From Pseudoips prasinana (taxonomy: Eukaryota > Arthropoda > Insecta > Lepidoptera > Nolidae), in assembly GCA_951640165.1 (NCBI GenBank), contig OX621241.1:5528001-5592000 (forward strand): 64,000 nucleotides of DNA, written 5' to 3'. The notes beneath the pieces were generated by a model, which made no database searches, was not told where the DNA came from, and was given only the letters and a program-made list of their open reading frames with translations. Shown here piece after piece: positions 1-15,200 of the stretch; position 1 is the first letter of the stretch, and every line of letters begins with the position of its first letter. The position numbers were made by a program, and so were the translations under genes.

Positions 1-9
1 CCTCCACAG

Positions 10-260
10 TTCGCAAGTTATGTCGCGTAGACGGGTGCCAAAACGAGCTGATAATCATGCAAGACGACCAGAAAATCCTTCTCAAACCGAACCTAATGAT
101 CGAATACAACAACTTCGAATACACCGTCGAACAGACTGGCAAGATTTGCTTCCAGAAGAATAGCTTCGATGTATACCGATTAGGCAACGGAGTCGCTATC
201 AACTCGAGGAAATACAACTTCACGGTGTTATACTCATCGGAAGGAGATATTAAGATCGGC
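10..260 (+). CDS. Hml: Hemocytin exon 1 of window: VWD domain, middle part
   Basis: Open in frame from base 3 through GDIKIG, followed by the donor gtaagt at 261 (phase 0). It encodes beta-strand-rich VWD sequence with [19 protein letters not shown] near the start. The start is set at the AG at 8-9, but the exon may extend left of the window. Confidence 0.8.
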
Positions 261-3200
261 GTAAGTAATATTCTTAATGCTTTCCATTGCGTGTAATGCT
301 ATAAATCTTAAATTTGACTTTGTTAACGTAGGTACAGAAAAGTTACATGGGGTCCGTGGACGGGCTGTGCGGCTCGTTCGACGGGATAGCGGCCAACGAC
401 CGGCGCATGCCCGACGGGCGCCTGGCCACGTCCATCGACGAGTTCGGGCGCGCCTGGGCCAACCCGCGCGTGCCGGCCAGCGCCTGCCACACCAAGCTGG
501 TGCCGCCCGCGCACCAGGACAGAGTCATGAAGCTCTGCGACGTCATCACGTGAGTGCGCCTATTACTGCTTGCACACCTTCTTCAGTCAACAACCTTCCA
601 TTTTCTTCCCCTTACTAATGAACTCCAGTGACCTTAATCACTTACAGCATCGGACTTCAGACTAATATTTTTTGTCAATAAAAGTGAGGGATGGAATTAA
701 TGCGTATTATCATCACGTATCCAGCAATAACTAGATATTGGCTACATGCAATATACACATACGTAGGGTATGTCGTGGGCAATGAGATAGAGACATATTT
801 TACAAACGCCATAAACTATGTTAACTGCTTATGAGAAAAAAACTTCCATATCAGTATTGTTCCGAATGTAGGATATTCGAAGATGTGTCTCATATAATGA
901 TGGGCTTTGTAACCTGGACATCAAAACTGAAATTGTCCTGGCTGATAAACATTGTAATTCAATACAACCAGGAAATTGTAATAGTGCAAGTATAGTGAGA
1001 CACTGCATATTTTGATTTGATTTTAAATGAATTGTATAAATTTAAGTGTAGGTAAGAATCACACGACAAAGCTCAGAGTAACCGACCCACATGATTTCAT
1101 CGACCCGGCACCATTCGGACTCGAATTAAGACCAGTCATTCGATGCTCCAATAACTTTACGCCGTAATGTAGACCATCTATTAATTTTTGTTTAGGTATG
1201 TTAAATCCAAATGTATTAGTAATGCCCTTGGAGTGAAGTAGTTTACGTGGACAAAAAGCTGCCATCAGTGAATCCCGATCTCAATTCATTCTCAATTTTT
1301 CGTGTAATATGATTTATTAACATTCTCTATTATCCTCCAGCAAGGAACCCCTATCCCTTTGCGGCAAAGTCCTCAACCTAGACAAATGGCGAAACATCTG
1401 CTTGGAGAAGATATGCGAGTGTACCGATTTGATAGTGAACGGAACCCATCGTACTGATGAGGAGTGCAGGTGTCTACTGCTGGAACAGCTGGTGGCCGAG
1501 TGCCTCGCCGCTGACAAGGACCTGGACCTGAGTCCTTGGAGGATCATGATGGACTGTCGTGAGTACTTTTTTGTATCGTTTGCACAGGAGTTCAGATAAT
1601 GTTTTCGATCTCTTTGGTCGAGAAATACCTTTTTCCCGAAACCGTATATGCGATTTATTATTGTTCATTAAGTATGTTTCTTGGTTTACTAGCCTGTTGA
1701 TCTAGTGGTTAGGGATCTTGTCTGCTTAGCCAGAGGTCGCAGGTTCGACCTAGCTGCAGATTTATTAAGGTCTTATAATATTATCATTTGTCACAGCCGC
1801 CGACTGCCCAGCCCCACTGGTGCATTACGACTGTTACCGCAAGACTTGCGAGCCTACCTGCTCGGCCTATGGAGTGACACACTCGTGTCCCGTCGCGCCT
1901 GGCCTGTGCGCGCCCGGCTGCTACTGCCCCGAGGGCAAGCTGAGGAGGGGGGACCAGTGTGTGCTGCCTACTGACTGCATGGACTGTGAGTATCTAAGGC
2001 GAGCCAGCCTGCTCGGCCTATGGAGTGACACACTCGTGTCCCGTCGCGCCTGGCCTGTGCGCGCCCGGCTGCTACTGCCCCGAGGGCAAGCTGAGGAGGG
2101 GGGACCAGTGTGTGCTGCCTACTGACTGCATGGACTGTGAGTATCTAAGGCGAGCCAACCTGCTCGGCCTATGGAGTGACACACTCGTGTCCCGTCGCGC
2201 CTGGCCTGTGCGCGCCCGGCTGCTACTGCCCCGAGGGCAAGCTGAGGAGGGGGGACCAGTGTGTGCTGCCTACTGACTGCATGGACTGTGAGTATCTAAG
2301 GCGAGCCAACCTGCTCGGCCTATGGAGTGACACACTCGTGTCCCGTCGCGCCTGGCCTGTGCGCGCCCGGCTGCTACTGCCCCGAGGGCAAGCTGAGGAG
2401 GGGGGACCAGTGTGTGCTGCCTACTGACTGCATGGACTGTGAGTATTTAAGGCGAGTCAAACTCAGGTACTCACAGGATACAGGTGTTTCGGTGAGTATC
2501 TGAGCTGGATCGGCCGAAAAGTGACGACACATTGTCACCACTGCGGATGCGACCTGGATGCCCAGCATACGCTGGAGGAGTGCCCGGCGGGAGGGGGGCG
2601 GAGCAGAGGCGTGAGTCCTGGTCGCTGTGATCGCTGCGAGATTTTATTATATAAGTATTTGATTTTTATTGTCATTGGACAAACTATAACATTTGATAAG
2701 ATGAGATTAGAATGAAGTTATAGAGTGGGCATTGGTAAGGCGCACACAATCCTACACCATAATATGCCTTACAAGACTGGTTAGTCTGATAAGTCCGAAG
2801 CCGAAATAATTCCTGGAATAATTCACTATTATTATTTTTAAGGCACGTGCAACGGTGTTGGCACCCCAGCGAAATACGTGACATTTGAAGGCGACGACTT
2901 GCCGTTCCTCGCCAACTGCACGTACCTGGCGTCGCGCGACACTAACGCGACTGGAGAGCACAAGTACCAGGTGTTCGCGACCAACGGGCCCTGTGAAGAT
3001 AACGGTGCGGTTGTGTGCACGAAGATCGTGCATTTAGTCTACGAGAAGAATGTCATACATATCAGCAAGGACGAGGACACTAAGAAGGTATATTTTTTTC
3101 AAAATAAAATTTTTAAACTTAACGGTTATTCGTGTTCCATACTCAAATGGCGAAAAAGAATCCATTAGGTCTGTATCGGCCCATCTTTCCGTGTGTCACA

Positions 3201-6200
3201 GCTGTATATCTCAGCTTCTTCTGATGCTAGCGATTGAGAGTGTGCGAAGAAAAACTTGGGAAAATATACTTATTTTCTTTGGAAAACGCACAGTCTTCGC
3301 TGTGGAATAACGATTTCTCATCATAACATGTGTCTATGCACCAAGCTTTCACAAAATCATCTTGATTCTGTACACTTTCCTTTTTCTAGTTGTAGCAGTT
3401 ATTTTAATAATTCTGTATTTTTCATGGATTTCATATGGCCTTTGTTGATAGCTTCTAACGACGATCGGGAACACGGCTGTATACAAGTATCCAGTGAAGA
3501 AGGACTGGGTTACCATCAACCAGCTGAACGGACAGGACGTCTCCATACTACTGCCAGATATACATGTTGAGGTAACTATGCATAACCAACTGTAACCCTT
3601 AAGAGATAGAGCACAAACTACATATTATAGGAAACCATTAATTCCAATTTGTAATCATTTAAGGTAATAATATGGTATATTTAGAATCTGATTAGCAGAA
3701 ATTGTACATGAATTGGTCCCTGGTCATACACAAAAAATATTACAATTATATACCCCGAGAATCATCGGTTCGATTCGCACCCGCACTTAAATTTGTACAA
3801 CTAATTTTAAAAGATTTACCTCGACCTTAAAGTAGACATTCCTGAATAATAACATTAATAATTTAATGTTGAGTTTCTGAGTGTGAGTAAGGTCGCCAGA
3901 GCTCATCGGGGTGGGGGTGGGTAGGGTCAGCAAAACTTATTTACGGACTCTTTTCAAGACCAGCAAAGCACTCGCGACACCTCTGGTGTTGCGAATGTCC
4001 ATGGGCGGCGGTGATCACTTACCATCAGGTGACCTTATATAAAAAAGTATATTACGGTTCCTATGAACTATGTGCTTTATCTACTTATTCAAAATACAAA
4101 ATTAATATATGGTGTTAATTTCATTAAGTGTTATTTGTCAGTTCAATCAAGTCGGGATGCTATATGCACCGTCGCGCGTCGGACCGCCCGCAAAAAATAG
4201 CACATGTTATTAGGACAATATAAACTTACTTATACGCCGGTATGATACCTACTCAACACATGTTTCAGTCCTCCACGGACCATTATGATGCTAACACGTC
4301 GAGTGCTCGAATGCGAAACTACTTTGGTCAAACTGTTTGTACAGTTTTTAGAGACTCTGTATAATTCATAAGGTCAACACTGTATACAACAAGTAACGTA
4401 ATTAACGCACACCCTCAAACACCCCAATTAGAATATTATGTTATAATAAATAAACTGAATTTTAAATTTAACATGTATATGCATTGTTATGTACTAAATT
4501 AGTTTCTTGGAATGAAGATACATTTTCTTGATCTTGGATGGAATTTTCAAGAATCAAATAAAACTGCGATTTAAAATTCTTATTACTTTGACTTACGGTC
4601 GATTTCAATTTGTTGGCTGTACAGGGTTAATATGACAATAATTTCCGTAGTAATAATTATTTTTGGAATAAAAAAATACCTATATTAAAAATGATATAAA
4701 TTGATTCAGTAAACGATTCTAAACAAACTATTTTCGGGATGTGCGTTAATTAAGTGTCATGTTGTATAATAATCAAATTAAATAAAAATATAAAACACCT
4801 GATTCCATTACTTATCTTTTAGCTACTCAGCTGTCGTATCAACTCAAAAACCTTAGCGGGTTCATGCACAACACTTTTCTGAAGATCATCACATGATCAA
4901 ATGCATAGTTTAAGATTCTATAAAAGACATACAATAACTTTGTTATACAGTTAATAGTTCACCAAGCTAAGATGGAATTCCAAGTGCGAGTGCCGTCTTA
5001 CTTATACGCGAACCGCACCGAGGGTCTGTGCGGGGTCTGCGCCGGGTACCTGGAGGAGCTCATCACCAGCAATGGAACTGTCACCGACGACTTTGACGAG
5101 GTAACGTTACTAGATTCCTTATAACTTGAGTAGTTAATATAGTATTTAAAACTTTCAAGTATAAAGAAGATGAAAGAGAAATGTTAACTTAGTTACATAA
5201 AGATATAGCTTAGTCGAAGTGCCAATATGGTAAACTTTGTTTGCGAATACGAAAAAAAGCGCAACCACATTATTTTAAGGTGTATTTTATAGCAATTTAA
5301 TTTAGTATTACGTTAAATAATTTGACTATAACTTCAGGAATCATCAGTTCTTCTGATCTTCTTGTAATATAAATTATCGATTTCCAAGGGTTCAGATCAG
5401 ATCAGTTCAGATTTTGCTACAACCAATACAACATCAATAATTCCGACTTGACGTCTGAACAGGATATTTTTTGTAACTTTCTAATTTGGGATTCGATTGC
5501 AGTGTGTTAATTATCCCAAGATATTAATATGAGCCATTTGTGCACAACCAATATTCCAGACCTCTTGCTCCGAGGTTACGGTAGCAGGTCAGACGTGTGG
5601 TGCTTCCAAAGATGCCCGAGCGCGTCTTTGGAAGTCTCCAAAGGTTTCAATTTGTGTTCTTATGACCGCTGTTCTCAGTACGCTACAAGCTGGGAAGCAA
5701 CCGCGGAGAACCTCAAAGAGTTGGACATGTCTGCGCAAGCGGTGTGCTCGCAGCCCGCCCCCGTGGAGTGCGTGCCGGCCGCGCCCGACGCCAACCCGTG
5801 CTACAACTTGTACAACGCGGATAGATTCGGGGAGGTGAGTTGGAATATCACGAAATAATTAAATGTATTCACCACTTAGCTGTTAACATACACTTATTCT
5901 ATTCAAGCTCCACAATGCAGAAGTAAAGTCTAATACAATGTTAATGATTTTAGGACTAGCCCATCCATGCCATGGTTTGTCTTATGGTATAGAAAAGTTG
6001 AAAAATCCTTAAATAATAATCACCGTAGCCTAGTTGGTAGTGCTCCTGCCTACGAAGCTGGTGGTCCTGGGTTCGAATCCCGGTATGTGCAAATATTTGT
6101 GTGATGAGCACGAATATTTGTTTCTGAGTCATGGATGTTTTCTATGTATATAAGTATTTATATAAGTATGTATATCGTCGCCTGGTACCCATAGTACAAG

Positions 6201-9200
6201 CTTTTGCTTAGTTTGGGACTAGGATGATCTGTGTGACATTGTCCCTAGATATTATTATTATTATAACTATAATATCCTTAAATAAATAAGTCAATTTCCT
6301 ACGACATATGTTTTAATTTAAGACACAGTTGGATCTCTTAATTTAAGCGATACATACCCTTTTGCGATTCGGGTCACTGCTCAGGGGGGCACTGAAGTAT
6401 GAAGACGGAATTCTACAAATAGGCTGTGATCACTGGCTCGGGAACAAAAATCAGGGGTTAGGGGGGCAACGCAAACGTCGTCGGAGATAATCCTACCTTC
6501 ATTATTAACCTGCGTTATTCTATAGACAGGTGGAAGAAAGTATTGGAGATTTTAGCTATCGATATTGACAGAAACCTTTTGAATTTTTGCATAATAATAT
6601 TGGAAGAATATTAGATACCCTACTAGAATATATTTAAATATATGCGTTCTTTTACTCTATGAGAAGTTCCACTTGGGAAGTATCTCTGCCTTGTAGAAAT
6701 GCTACAGGTAATACGATTATTTTGTTAATGAAGTGGTCATATGTGTGAGTAAGGTCGCTAAAGCTCTTGATAAGGGGATAAGGGTGTACCAAGTGATACC
6801 ATGTATTTATATATGATATTTAAATTAAAAATAGGAAGACATAAAGTTAATCCACCGACTGGTCTCGAACCAGCACCCTTTACCAATGCGTAGTAGGCGC
6901 TCTGCGTTAAGCTACGAACGGTTACCTACACACTAAAGTCAAAGTCAAAAATTATTTATTCCGTAAATATTTTACATTTACGTGGAATCGTCATATTTTT
7001 TTACCCTACCGTGCAGTGCATGACGTGGCAGCTACTGAGAAACACTGCCAGAAAACTCAGTAGGAATCCTTTTTAAAAATAAAATATACTTAAGATTCAT
7101 TACAATCATGTGTGTTGACTCAGAACAACTCAATCCCAAGCACTTTTATCACTTAAATAATCAGAAATTTTGTAATATGCCCTGCTACACAATTCGGCTT
7201 TAATAATTCTTTTAAACTTATTCGTAGACAATTCACTGGCAGATCAAATTTTGGATTCCCTTGCTAACCACAGATCAAATTGAGGATTCCCTTCCTCCTT
7301 CCAGAGGATTTTGAGATTAGATTAAAGCTTTGAATTGTAAACTAAAATTAATACGTATTTAAAGTGATGTGATATTTTTATTTCAACTAGTGTCATGCTC
7401 TGGTGGAGCCGCAACCGTTTGTTGACGCTTGCGAGACGGACCTGTGCGCCAATGTGACGGACTCGTGCGTAGCGCTGGAGAGATACGTGGCCGAGTGTCG
7501 GCGCCAGGGCGTCTGCCTGCCAGACTGGAGGAACGACCTTTGTCCTTATCCTTGGTAACTATTGCATAACTACTAGATACTTTTAAATTTTGTGTGGGAA
7601 GACGATGCGTGGGTAGGCAAGATGGACCATTGATCTTGTCCGCCAATTGACAACATTTCAAAACTGACACCACCTTAAAACAAAAATACCATTTCTTTAT
7701 TTTCGTATCCTGAGTTCAAATATATTTTTTTTTATTTTTTTATTTCTTCATTTCTGAGGAAAATATAATAACTAAAAAAGATTTTTTTTGACGGGTCACA
7801 TTAAAGCAATGATCGATAGCTATTCCACCGTATGTATGACGTCATTTGGCGCTTGCGTCTCTTTAGAATACATCGAATTTCAAAGTTGAAATTATGAATG
7901 AAAAGTTCATAATTACGCAAAACGGAAAAATATGGGTGCCCTAGTTATGGATTTACTTTTAAATAACGCAATAATACATGCTAGTTATAAATATGAAATG
8001 TTGTCAATTGTGGAGATCTTTGTCCAGCAGTGGGCGTATTTCGGCTGATATGATGAGGATGTTGATGACTATTATATTTGGGTATATTTTTAAATTCACA
8101 TCTGAGAACTTGTCACCCATCAATCTAAATTCATCGATCATATATTTTTCATATCAAATTGCACGACTAATTTATTAAGGGGTAATTCGCTACTGGAAAA
8201 GTAGTTAAAGTAAAGGTGGAACTGCGACCATACAACGCAGCGAGCGAGCGAGGTGAGCCTACGGCGACGGTGGTCGCCAAGTGCCAGAAACAAATTTATA
8301 TTTACAAACAATCCACTTTTATATGAAACATAAATGCACCACGAACTTAAATTGCTACTAAGAATACTTACATATAATATTTTAAGATCGCCTTATATAC
8401 CTACATGACTTTTCATTGTAAAATTTAATTCAAATGTATGTTTCTGTGTGCAATAAAGAATAAAGAAGATTATTTTGCTATGCACATCTCACAGCCATTT
8501 CTCCGCCACCGCGCCCGCTGATTGGTCAACTCAAATAGTGTGCGCTTCCCCAGTTTCCCGTTACACATTTCCATCCTTTTGTTTTTTCTTCAAGTAATTA
8601 TATCATCCCCTGAGATCGAATGCCGGGCACACCCCGTCAATTTCGTGGGAGGCCCTAATTATCTTGTATATTATTTTGCCAGTGAGGAACCATTCGTGTA
8701 CCGCCCGTGCGTGACGTGCGAGAGAACTTGCGAGAACAATGATGACCTAACCAAGAACCCGGAGAAGTGCAACAAGCAACCTGTCGAGGGATGCTTCTGT
8801 CCTGAAGGAAAGGTAATCGCGAGATTCAATTATTAGTTTTTACTGAGATTGGAGAAATCATCGTGTTAATAGAATAACAATAGGATGATGCACTATTTTC
8901 AAATTCAAAAGGATAAAATGGTTGAAAAAGTACCGTATATGTAATTTTAAGAGCACAACGTTCATTCGCTCGAAGAGCAGCCCGACTGGGGAAGTACCTC
9001 CACCTTACATTCCTTAATAATAAAATTAATAATTTAATGTTGTGTTTCTGAGTGTGAGTAAGGTCGCCAGAGCTCATCGGGGTGGGGGGAAGGGTCAGCA
9101 ACACTTTTTGCTGACTCTTAAAGGCCGGCAACGCACCCGCGACTCTTCTGGTGTTGCGAGTGTCCATGGGCGGCGGTGATCACTTCGGTGACCCACTTGC

Positions 9201-12200
9201 TCGTTTGTCGACCTCTGACATAAAAAAAAACATGTTCTAAAAAACCATGCGGGGCAGTCTTTGGAGACTGCCAATAGAAGTGGAAACAATTTTTTTTCAA
9301 TTTTGTTCTATAGCTTGACCACGATCTCATCTGATTGATAGGGAAGATGTGGTCGAAGATGGACCGCGCGTACCCAAAAGATGCCTGTTCTCTCCAACCT
9401 AGAATAAACCCATGTTATATGTGTCTGGAAATACGTGGTTTGGGAGGTTGTTCCACAGCTTAGCCGTGCGTTTGACGAAAGAGGAAACAAAGCGCTTCGT
9501 ACGGCATAATGGGATATCAACAACATACCGGTGTAGACGCCTTGTAGTCCGATGAAAAAACAACAAATTATAATAGTTATAGATATAGCTCATGGAAAGC
9601 GTGACATGGTGATGACGCTGGTTTCACGTTTTTTGTTCACCCTAAAAGTACACAGTATACCTACATATAGCTCATGGAAAGCGTTTGCTAAAGATGACCC
9701 CAGTTCCATGATTTTTGTTCAACCAAAAAGTACTCAGTGCGCCTGAAGTAGTTTTCTCTTCAATAATGCTTTCCTTAATATATATTTTTTCAGTTTGTTG
9801 GCAGAAGTAGCTCCCGTTATCAAATGTAATTATATTAATTGTTTACTTAAGCGCTATTTACGTTTGTCCAGAGTCTTTTTTTTATGTCTGTATCTCTAGG
9901 AACTTTCAATCATGCAATTCACTGACACAACAAGCACACATAGACACAAAATAAGCATATATGGGTCACACAAATAGTTGTCCTATGCGAGGTTGAGGTA
10001 GTAGTGAAATGGCCATATTCACCACTGCGCCATACGTTAACAATCTAAGAGAATAAAATTATAAGCTGGTCATCATAAGTTTTATGATATTACTAGCAGC
10101 CCGGTACGTGCTTCGCTACGCTTTTAAGTATTAGTACAAATTGTTTGTATATGGGAGTATAGAAAGATAATGATTTTACACTTTTTCAAGACTTTTTTTA
10201 AATTTTCTCTACGTATAAACCTTCCCTGGATTTCCACGAATAATTCAAGACCAAAATTAGCCAAATCGGTAATAAAGGCTTGTTGAGTTATAACATTACA
10301 ACGAAAAGTGGCATTGATTTTTATATATATAAGATTTAGGGCTGATGGAATTTTATTATAAGATTATTTGAGGACTAACTACTTTTGCTGCCTTTTACAA
10401 ATATAAGTAGGTACTTATTATACGTGGGTACTTTTAGATGATACATTTTTATACCGGAAGATCAGCACTGCAAAAATGTAGTACTAGCTGTGATAGTGAC
10501 ATTTTTCCTGGCATTATGGAGACAATTTCAAAATATGTATTAAAAAATATTGTTATACATTTTCCTTAAATGATATGAAGGAACAATTACTCTTTTCTTT
10601 CTTGTGTACGTTATCCGGTTAGGGAATCTTATAATAGACTAGAACTTTAAGACATATTTATCTCAAGTTGAAACTATAATGAGTCAAAATTGCAGGTCCG
10701 AGTGAACAACACGTGCATAGAGCCTACTAAGTGCTTCCCGTGCGACGCCAACAAGGAACACTACGCTGGTGACGAGTGGCAAGTGAGTAACACACTTATG
10801 ATCCTCTTTATAACTCTATTGTTCAGTATATTCGAATTTAAAGAGGTGTTAACTGAACATTTTCAACTGCCAAATTTATATAATTAATATACTCAATAAT
10901 TTATTGCTTCCATAATGTATAACAGATGGTATAATCTTATAATTATGTAACAATTATGGACCCTGTCGGGCACAGCATAGTAGAAGAGAGGAAGAAGGCT
11001 TTTTGTCAGTAATAAAAAGTTTTATAATTTATGCTATTTGTAAGAATTAATAAGTATGCCAAATTTTAATTTAAAAATGTCAAGATTTAAAGCGAAAAAA
11101 TTATCAGATTAATATTAAAATGTCAAGATCTATAGAATTATTTCTTTGAGTACAAGTATTCTTTAACAGTATAATAGCTTTTCTGTAATATGAAAAGCTT
11201 TAGTTTTTTAATAAAAGTATTATCCTTTTTTTCTTTTTTTATTTCTTCTGGAAGTTTATTATAGACTTTTATTGACATGACCAACGGGCTTGTAGAGTGC
11301 ATAGATAGATGGGATGTTGGTAAATAGTTAGATAAGATAGTTTATTTCGGAAACATGGGTACAGTACATGAAGTTAAAAACAATTATGCTAGTTTTGCCA
11401 CATTTTACCCTTAGGTATGCGAAAGGTACAATACCAGTACAGTTACAGAAAGATACAGAATAATTATAAAGCACATTTAAAAAATAGCATAGTGATAATA
11501 TATAAGTACATATATATCTTTTTTATTAACAAAAAATGTATTGATAAAAAAATTAGAAGTTACAGTATGAATTCCAGGTAATTATAGCCAGTTGCTCTGG
11601 CTCGTAAGTGATCGCCAAGGTTAAGCATTTAGGCTTGAGGTCGGTCCATAGATGGGTGCCTACTAAGGTGGTTTAATTTCTAAGCTTCTCTGTGCTTTGG
11701 AGGACAGGTTAAGCTTTCGAGGCCGGTTGTAGTCATTAGACAACAGTCCATTGATAACTGACAACCTGATAAAGATATTTATATAATTCCTTACATCTAA
11801 ATGCAATGTAGATAAATTACTGTAATTGGATATAATGCAAAGGTTAATTGCGGGTTATATATTGTGTATGACAGGAAGACGCTTGCACGAAATGCACGTG
11901 CAGCAAGCTGGGCGACAGCAACTCGGCGCACGTGGCGTGCACGTCGCAGACGTGCTCCCCGCGCGTGTGCTCGCAGGACGAGGACATGCTGACCGCGCCC
12001 GCCCGGCCCGCCCAGTGCTGTGCGCAGTATCTGTGCGGTACGTACCACAGATAATAATATAGTTAATGAATAAATTAATAGCTAATGAAACTTCAGTCGT
12101 GTGGTCTAAAGCACACTGTATTTTTTATATAACTATTTTATCTATAGTATATATATATAGCTCCATTTATATGTATCTAAGAGCAAGAGAGAAAGAAAAT

Positions 12201-15200
12201 GTGTGCCCGCGGCTATCTTTCTTGCCCCTACAGTAATATACGAATCGTAACTCTTTCTATCTTCACTAACTTAAATCTTCCGTTCACCTTGCCCAATCAC
12301 ACTTTTAGTAACACTCTCGCCACGCATTCGCTAGCTTACTCTCCGAGTCAAGAGTGCGTAAAGAAGTTTTACTTAAAAAAAACTAACATAAACTGTATAA
12401 ACAACACATAAATGACGAGAGCGTTACTAAAAGTGTGACATTTTGCCATTCCGTATAATTAAATTGAGATGAAATGTTTTTCAATCCAATTTATTCATAT
12501 CGAATATATCGAAATAATATTATATCGAAACACTATTTTGGTCGACAGTACGTCGTAGTGCCAACCTTATAAAAATGGGTTAGCACCATCTCACAGCCTT
12601 CTCTCCTCCATCGCGCGCGCTCATTGGTAAAGTTAAATAGCGCGCGCTTTCCCGGTTCCCTGTAATACATTTCCTTCCCTTTTCCAAAATCACTCCCACA
12701 AAAACTATCCAGCAACGGAGAAAATGTTACACTTCAATAAATCTTGAAAGTCCCTTACTCTACTGAAGAAACTATATTGCAATCCAAGCTCACTGGCTTA
12801 AAGTTCACAGCATTACTTCCCAATTGAAACTGCAATGAAATGAAATGCAATTCTTGTTTAGAAAACTTCACTTTGTTACTCATTTGTTTCGTAAAACACC
12901 CTTACTGAACCTATGATGCTTCTTTAATCTGTAAAATACGGCTTAAAAACCCCCTAGCTAAACCATATATCTAAATAACCATAGCAGAAGATAATATATC
13001 AAGGTAAATTAGGCTTTATTACGTTATCAAGCAGTGGTATTTACAATGACGAATTTCACTTTATGACAACCCTTTTGCATATAGAGGACTGATATACCTT
13101 CATCTTCCTCATCACACCAAAATTTAAAAATTTCTTAGGTGGGACAATCAACTTTTAAAGTGCTCCTTTCAATGGTTTGAACAAGATTTTTTTGAAAATA
13201 TATTTTTACATATTTTAATAATCTTATTGTACCATCACCAAGGAAATTCATTGAATTTTATGTTTTTCGTAGTAGCTGCGAAGTTTTTGTTATACTTTCG
13301 GATATTTTTTATACTTTATGATTATGGATCTCTCGCGTTACTAAAATTAGGACTTATTATTATGGAGTAAAACACAACATATTACTTATACAAATTGTAT
13401 TAGTAGTTAGAGATAATCAAACAGTAGATATTAATATAATCAGACCTTCTTTTTCATTATATTATCACATAATAAATGATGTTTTAAGGTCTACGGTGTT
13501 ACCATAACCATTGCGACAGCTTATTTTTTTAAATAATCATACTTGAACATAATCAGTACTAATAATTATATAATATGACAACAAGCAGGTATTAAGGTTT
13601 ACATTTTGTTAGTTTTTATGTATAAATGAGTGAAAATCTTGTAACAAACTACCAAAACAAAATCGAAAAGGTAGGGACATTTAGTAACGCTAGAGAAAAC
13701 TATTTGGTAACAACAGAGAATGTGTTGAAAATCCGCATGTTAAAAATAAATGAGATCTAAGGCCTAAAAGAGATCTAAGAAACCATTATAAAATAAAAGC
13801 AATGAAAAATATCTTCTCAAATAACAAATACTTAATATAACCTTCTTCATTATTTTTTAAACTAATATTTGGCAAGTAAGATCAACATAAAATAAAATTT
13901 TTGATTTTAAATTTGTAAGAATCTGCGTAAATGTAATCACCAACTGCGATTTTAGAATTTTCTTCATTGTAACTTGAACAAGGTTGTTCATCATCAGAAG
14001 AATATATCGTCATATCAGCCGAAACACGCCTACTGATGGACAAAGGCCTCCCCGAAAGACAATTACCGGTCTTGCGCTATCCGCATCCAGCGACCATGGG
14101 TCCATTTTGTAGAGGGCCTACGCTGCGACTTCTGGATCGTGATCGCCACTCGAGAACTTTTCGGCAGTCGGTTCTACGAGCTATGTGCCCTGCCCACTGT
14201 CACTTCAGCTTCTCAATTCTTCGGGATATGTCGGATACTTTGGTTCGCCTGCGGATGTCAGCATTTTTGATTCGATCTCGCAGGGAAACTCCAAGTATAG
14301 CACTTTCCATTGCTCTTTGGGTGATCTTGAGCCGTCTGAAAAGGGCCATAGTGAGCGACCACGCCTCTGTTCCGTAAGTCATCACTGGTCGAAGACTTTC
14401 GACTTGAGACACGGCGGTATTTGGGACGAGAAGATGTTACGTAGCTTCCCGAACGCTGCCTAGCCGAGCTGGATTCTACGAATGACCTCCTTCTCAAAGT
14501 TGGACCTAATTAGTTGGATGATCTTGTCCTAGGTAAATATAGTTCTCTACAACTTCGAGTGCAGAGTCTCCAACCTAAACTAGAGTGGGTGATTCATGGA
14601 TGTTTCAGACCCACTTGTTGAGAGACTCTGCTGACGCCATCGAGCATTGTACCGAGGTCTTAAAAGGTCTCAGCCATGACATTGATGCCAAAGCCTTCCT
14701 ATTCCAGAAGCTTGAAGACATCTTCCAATGCAGCGGTGAACAGTTTCGGAGATATGACATCTCCCAGTCTCACACCTCGCTGCAAGTGGATAGGTTTCGA
14801 GTTCTGGTCCTGGAGTCGCATAGACATAGTAGCGTATTCATACAAACTTTAACACCTCGATATACCGGTATTCGATTCCTTTGGAGAAACCTCATTACGG
14901 CCCAGGTTTCGATTGAATCCGAGGTTTTCTCATAGTCCACAAACGGTAAGCATAATGGTTGGTTATACTCCTCGGTCTTCTGTATAACTTGCCGCAGCGT
15001 ATGTATGTGGTCTATGGTACTAAAGCCTTTACGGAAACTGGCTTGTTCGGGAGGCTGGAAGTCGTCAAACCTGCGTGCGAGACGTTTCGTAATGACTCTC
15101 GAAAACAATTTGTAAACATGGCTCAGCAGTGTGATGGGTACCTGTACTTCTTCAGGAGGGTTTTATCACCCTTTTTGAAGAAGAGCACCGCCACACCTCT

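Noticed and set aside
5511..5678. Open extension upstream of exon 8 with [20 protein letters not shown]
   Set aside because: Out of phase with exon 7 unless an unsupported acceptor is used; the ttctcag acceptor at 5678 gives a natural VWD-C8 join.
8522..8682. Open stretch before exon 10 ending near [10 protein letters not shown]
   Set aside because: AG sites there give the wrong phase; the acceptor at 8682 completes the Cys codon of the C8-TIL boundary.
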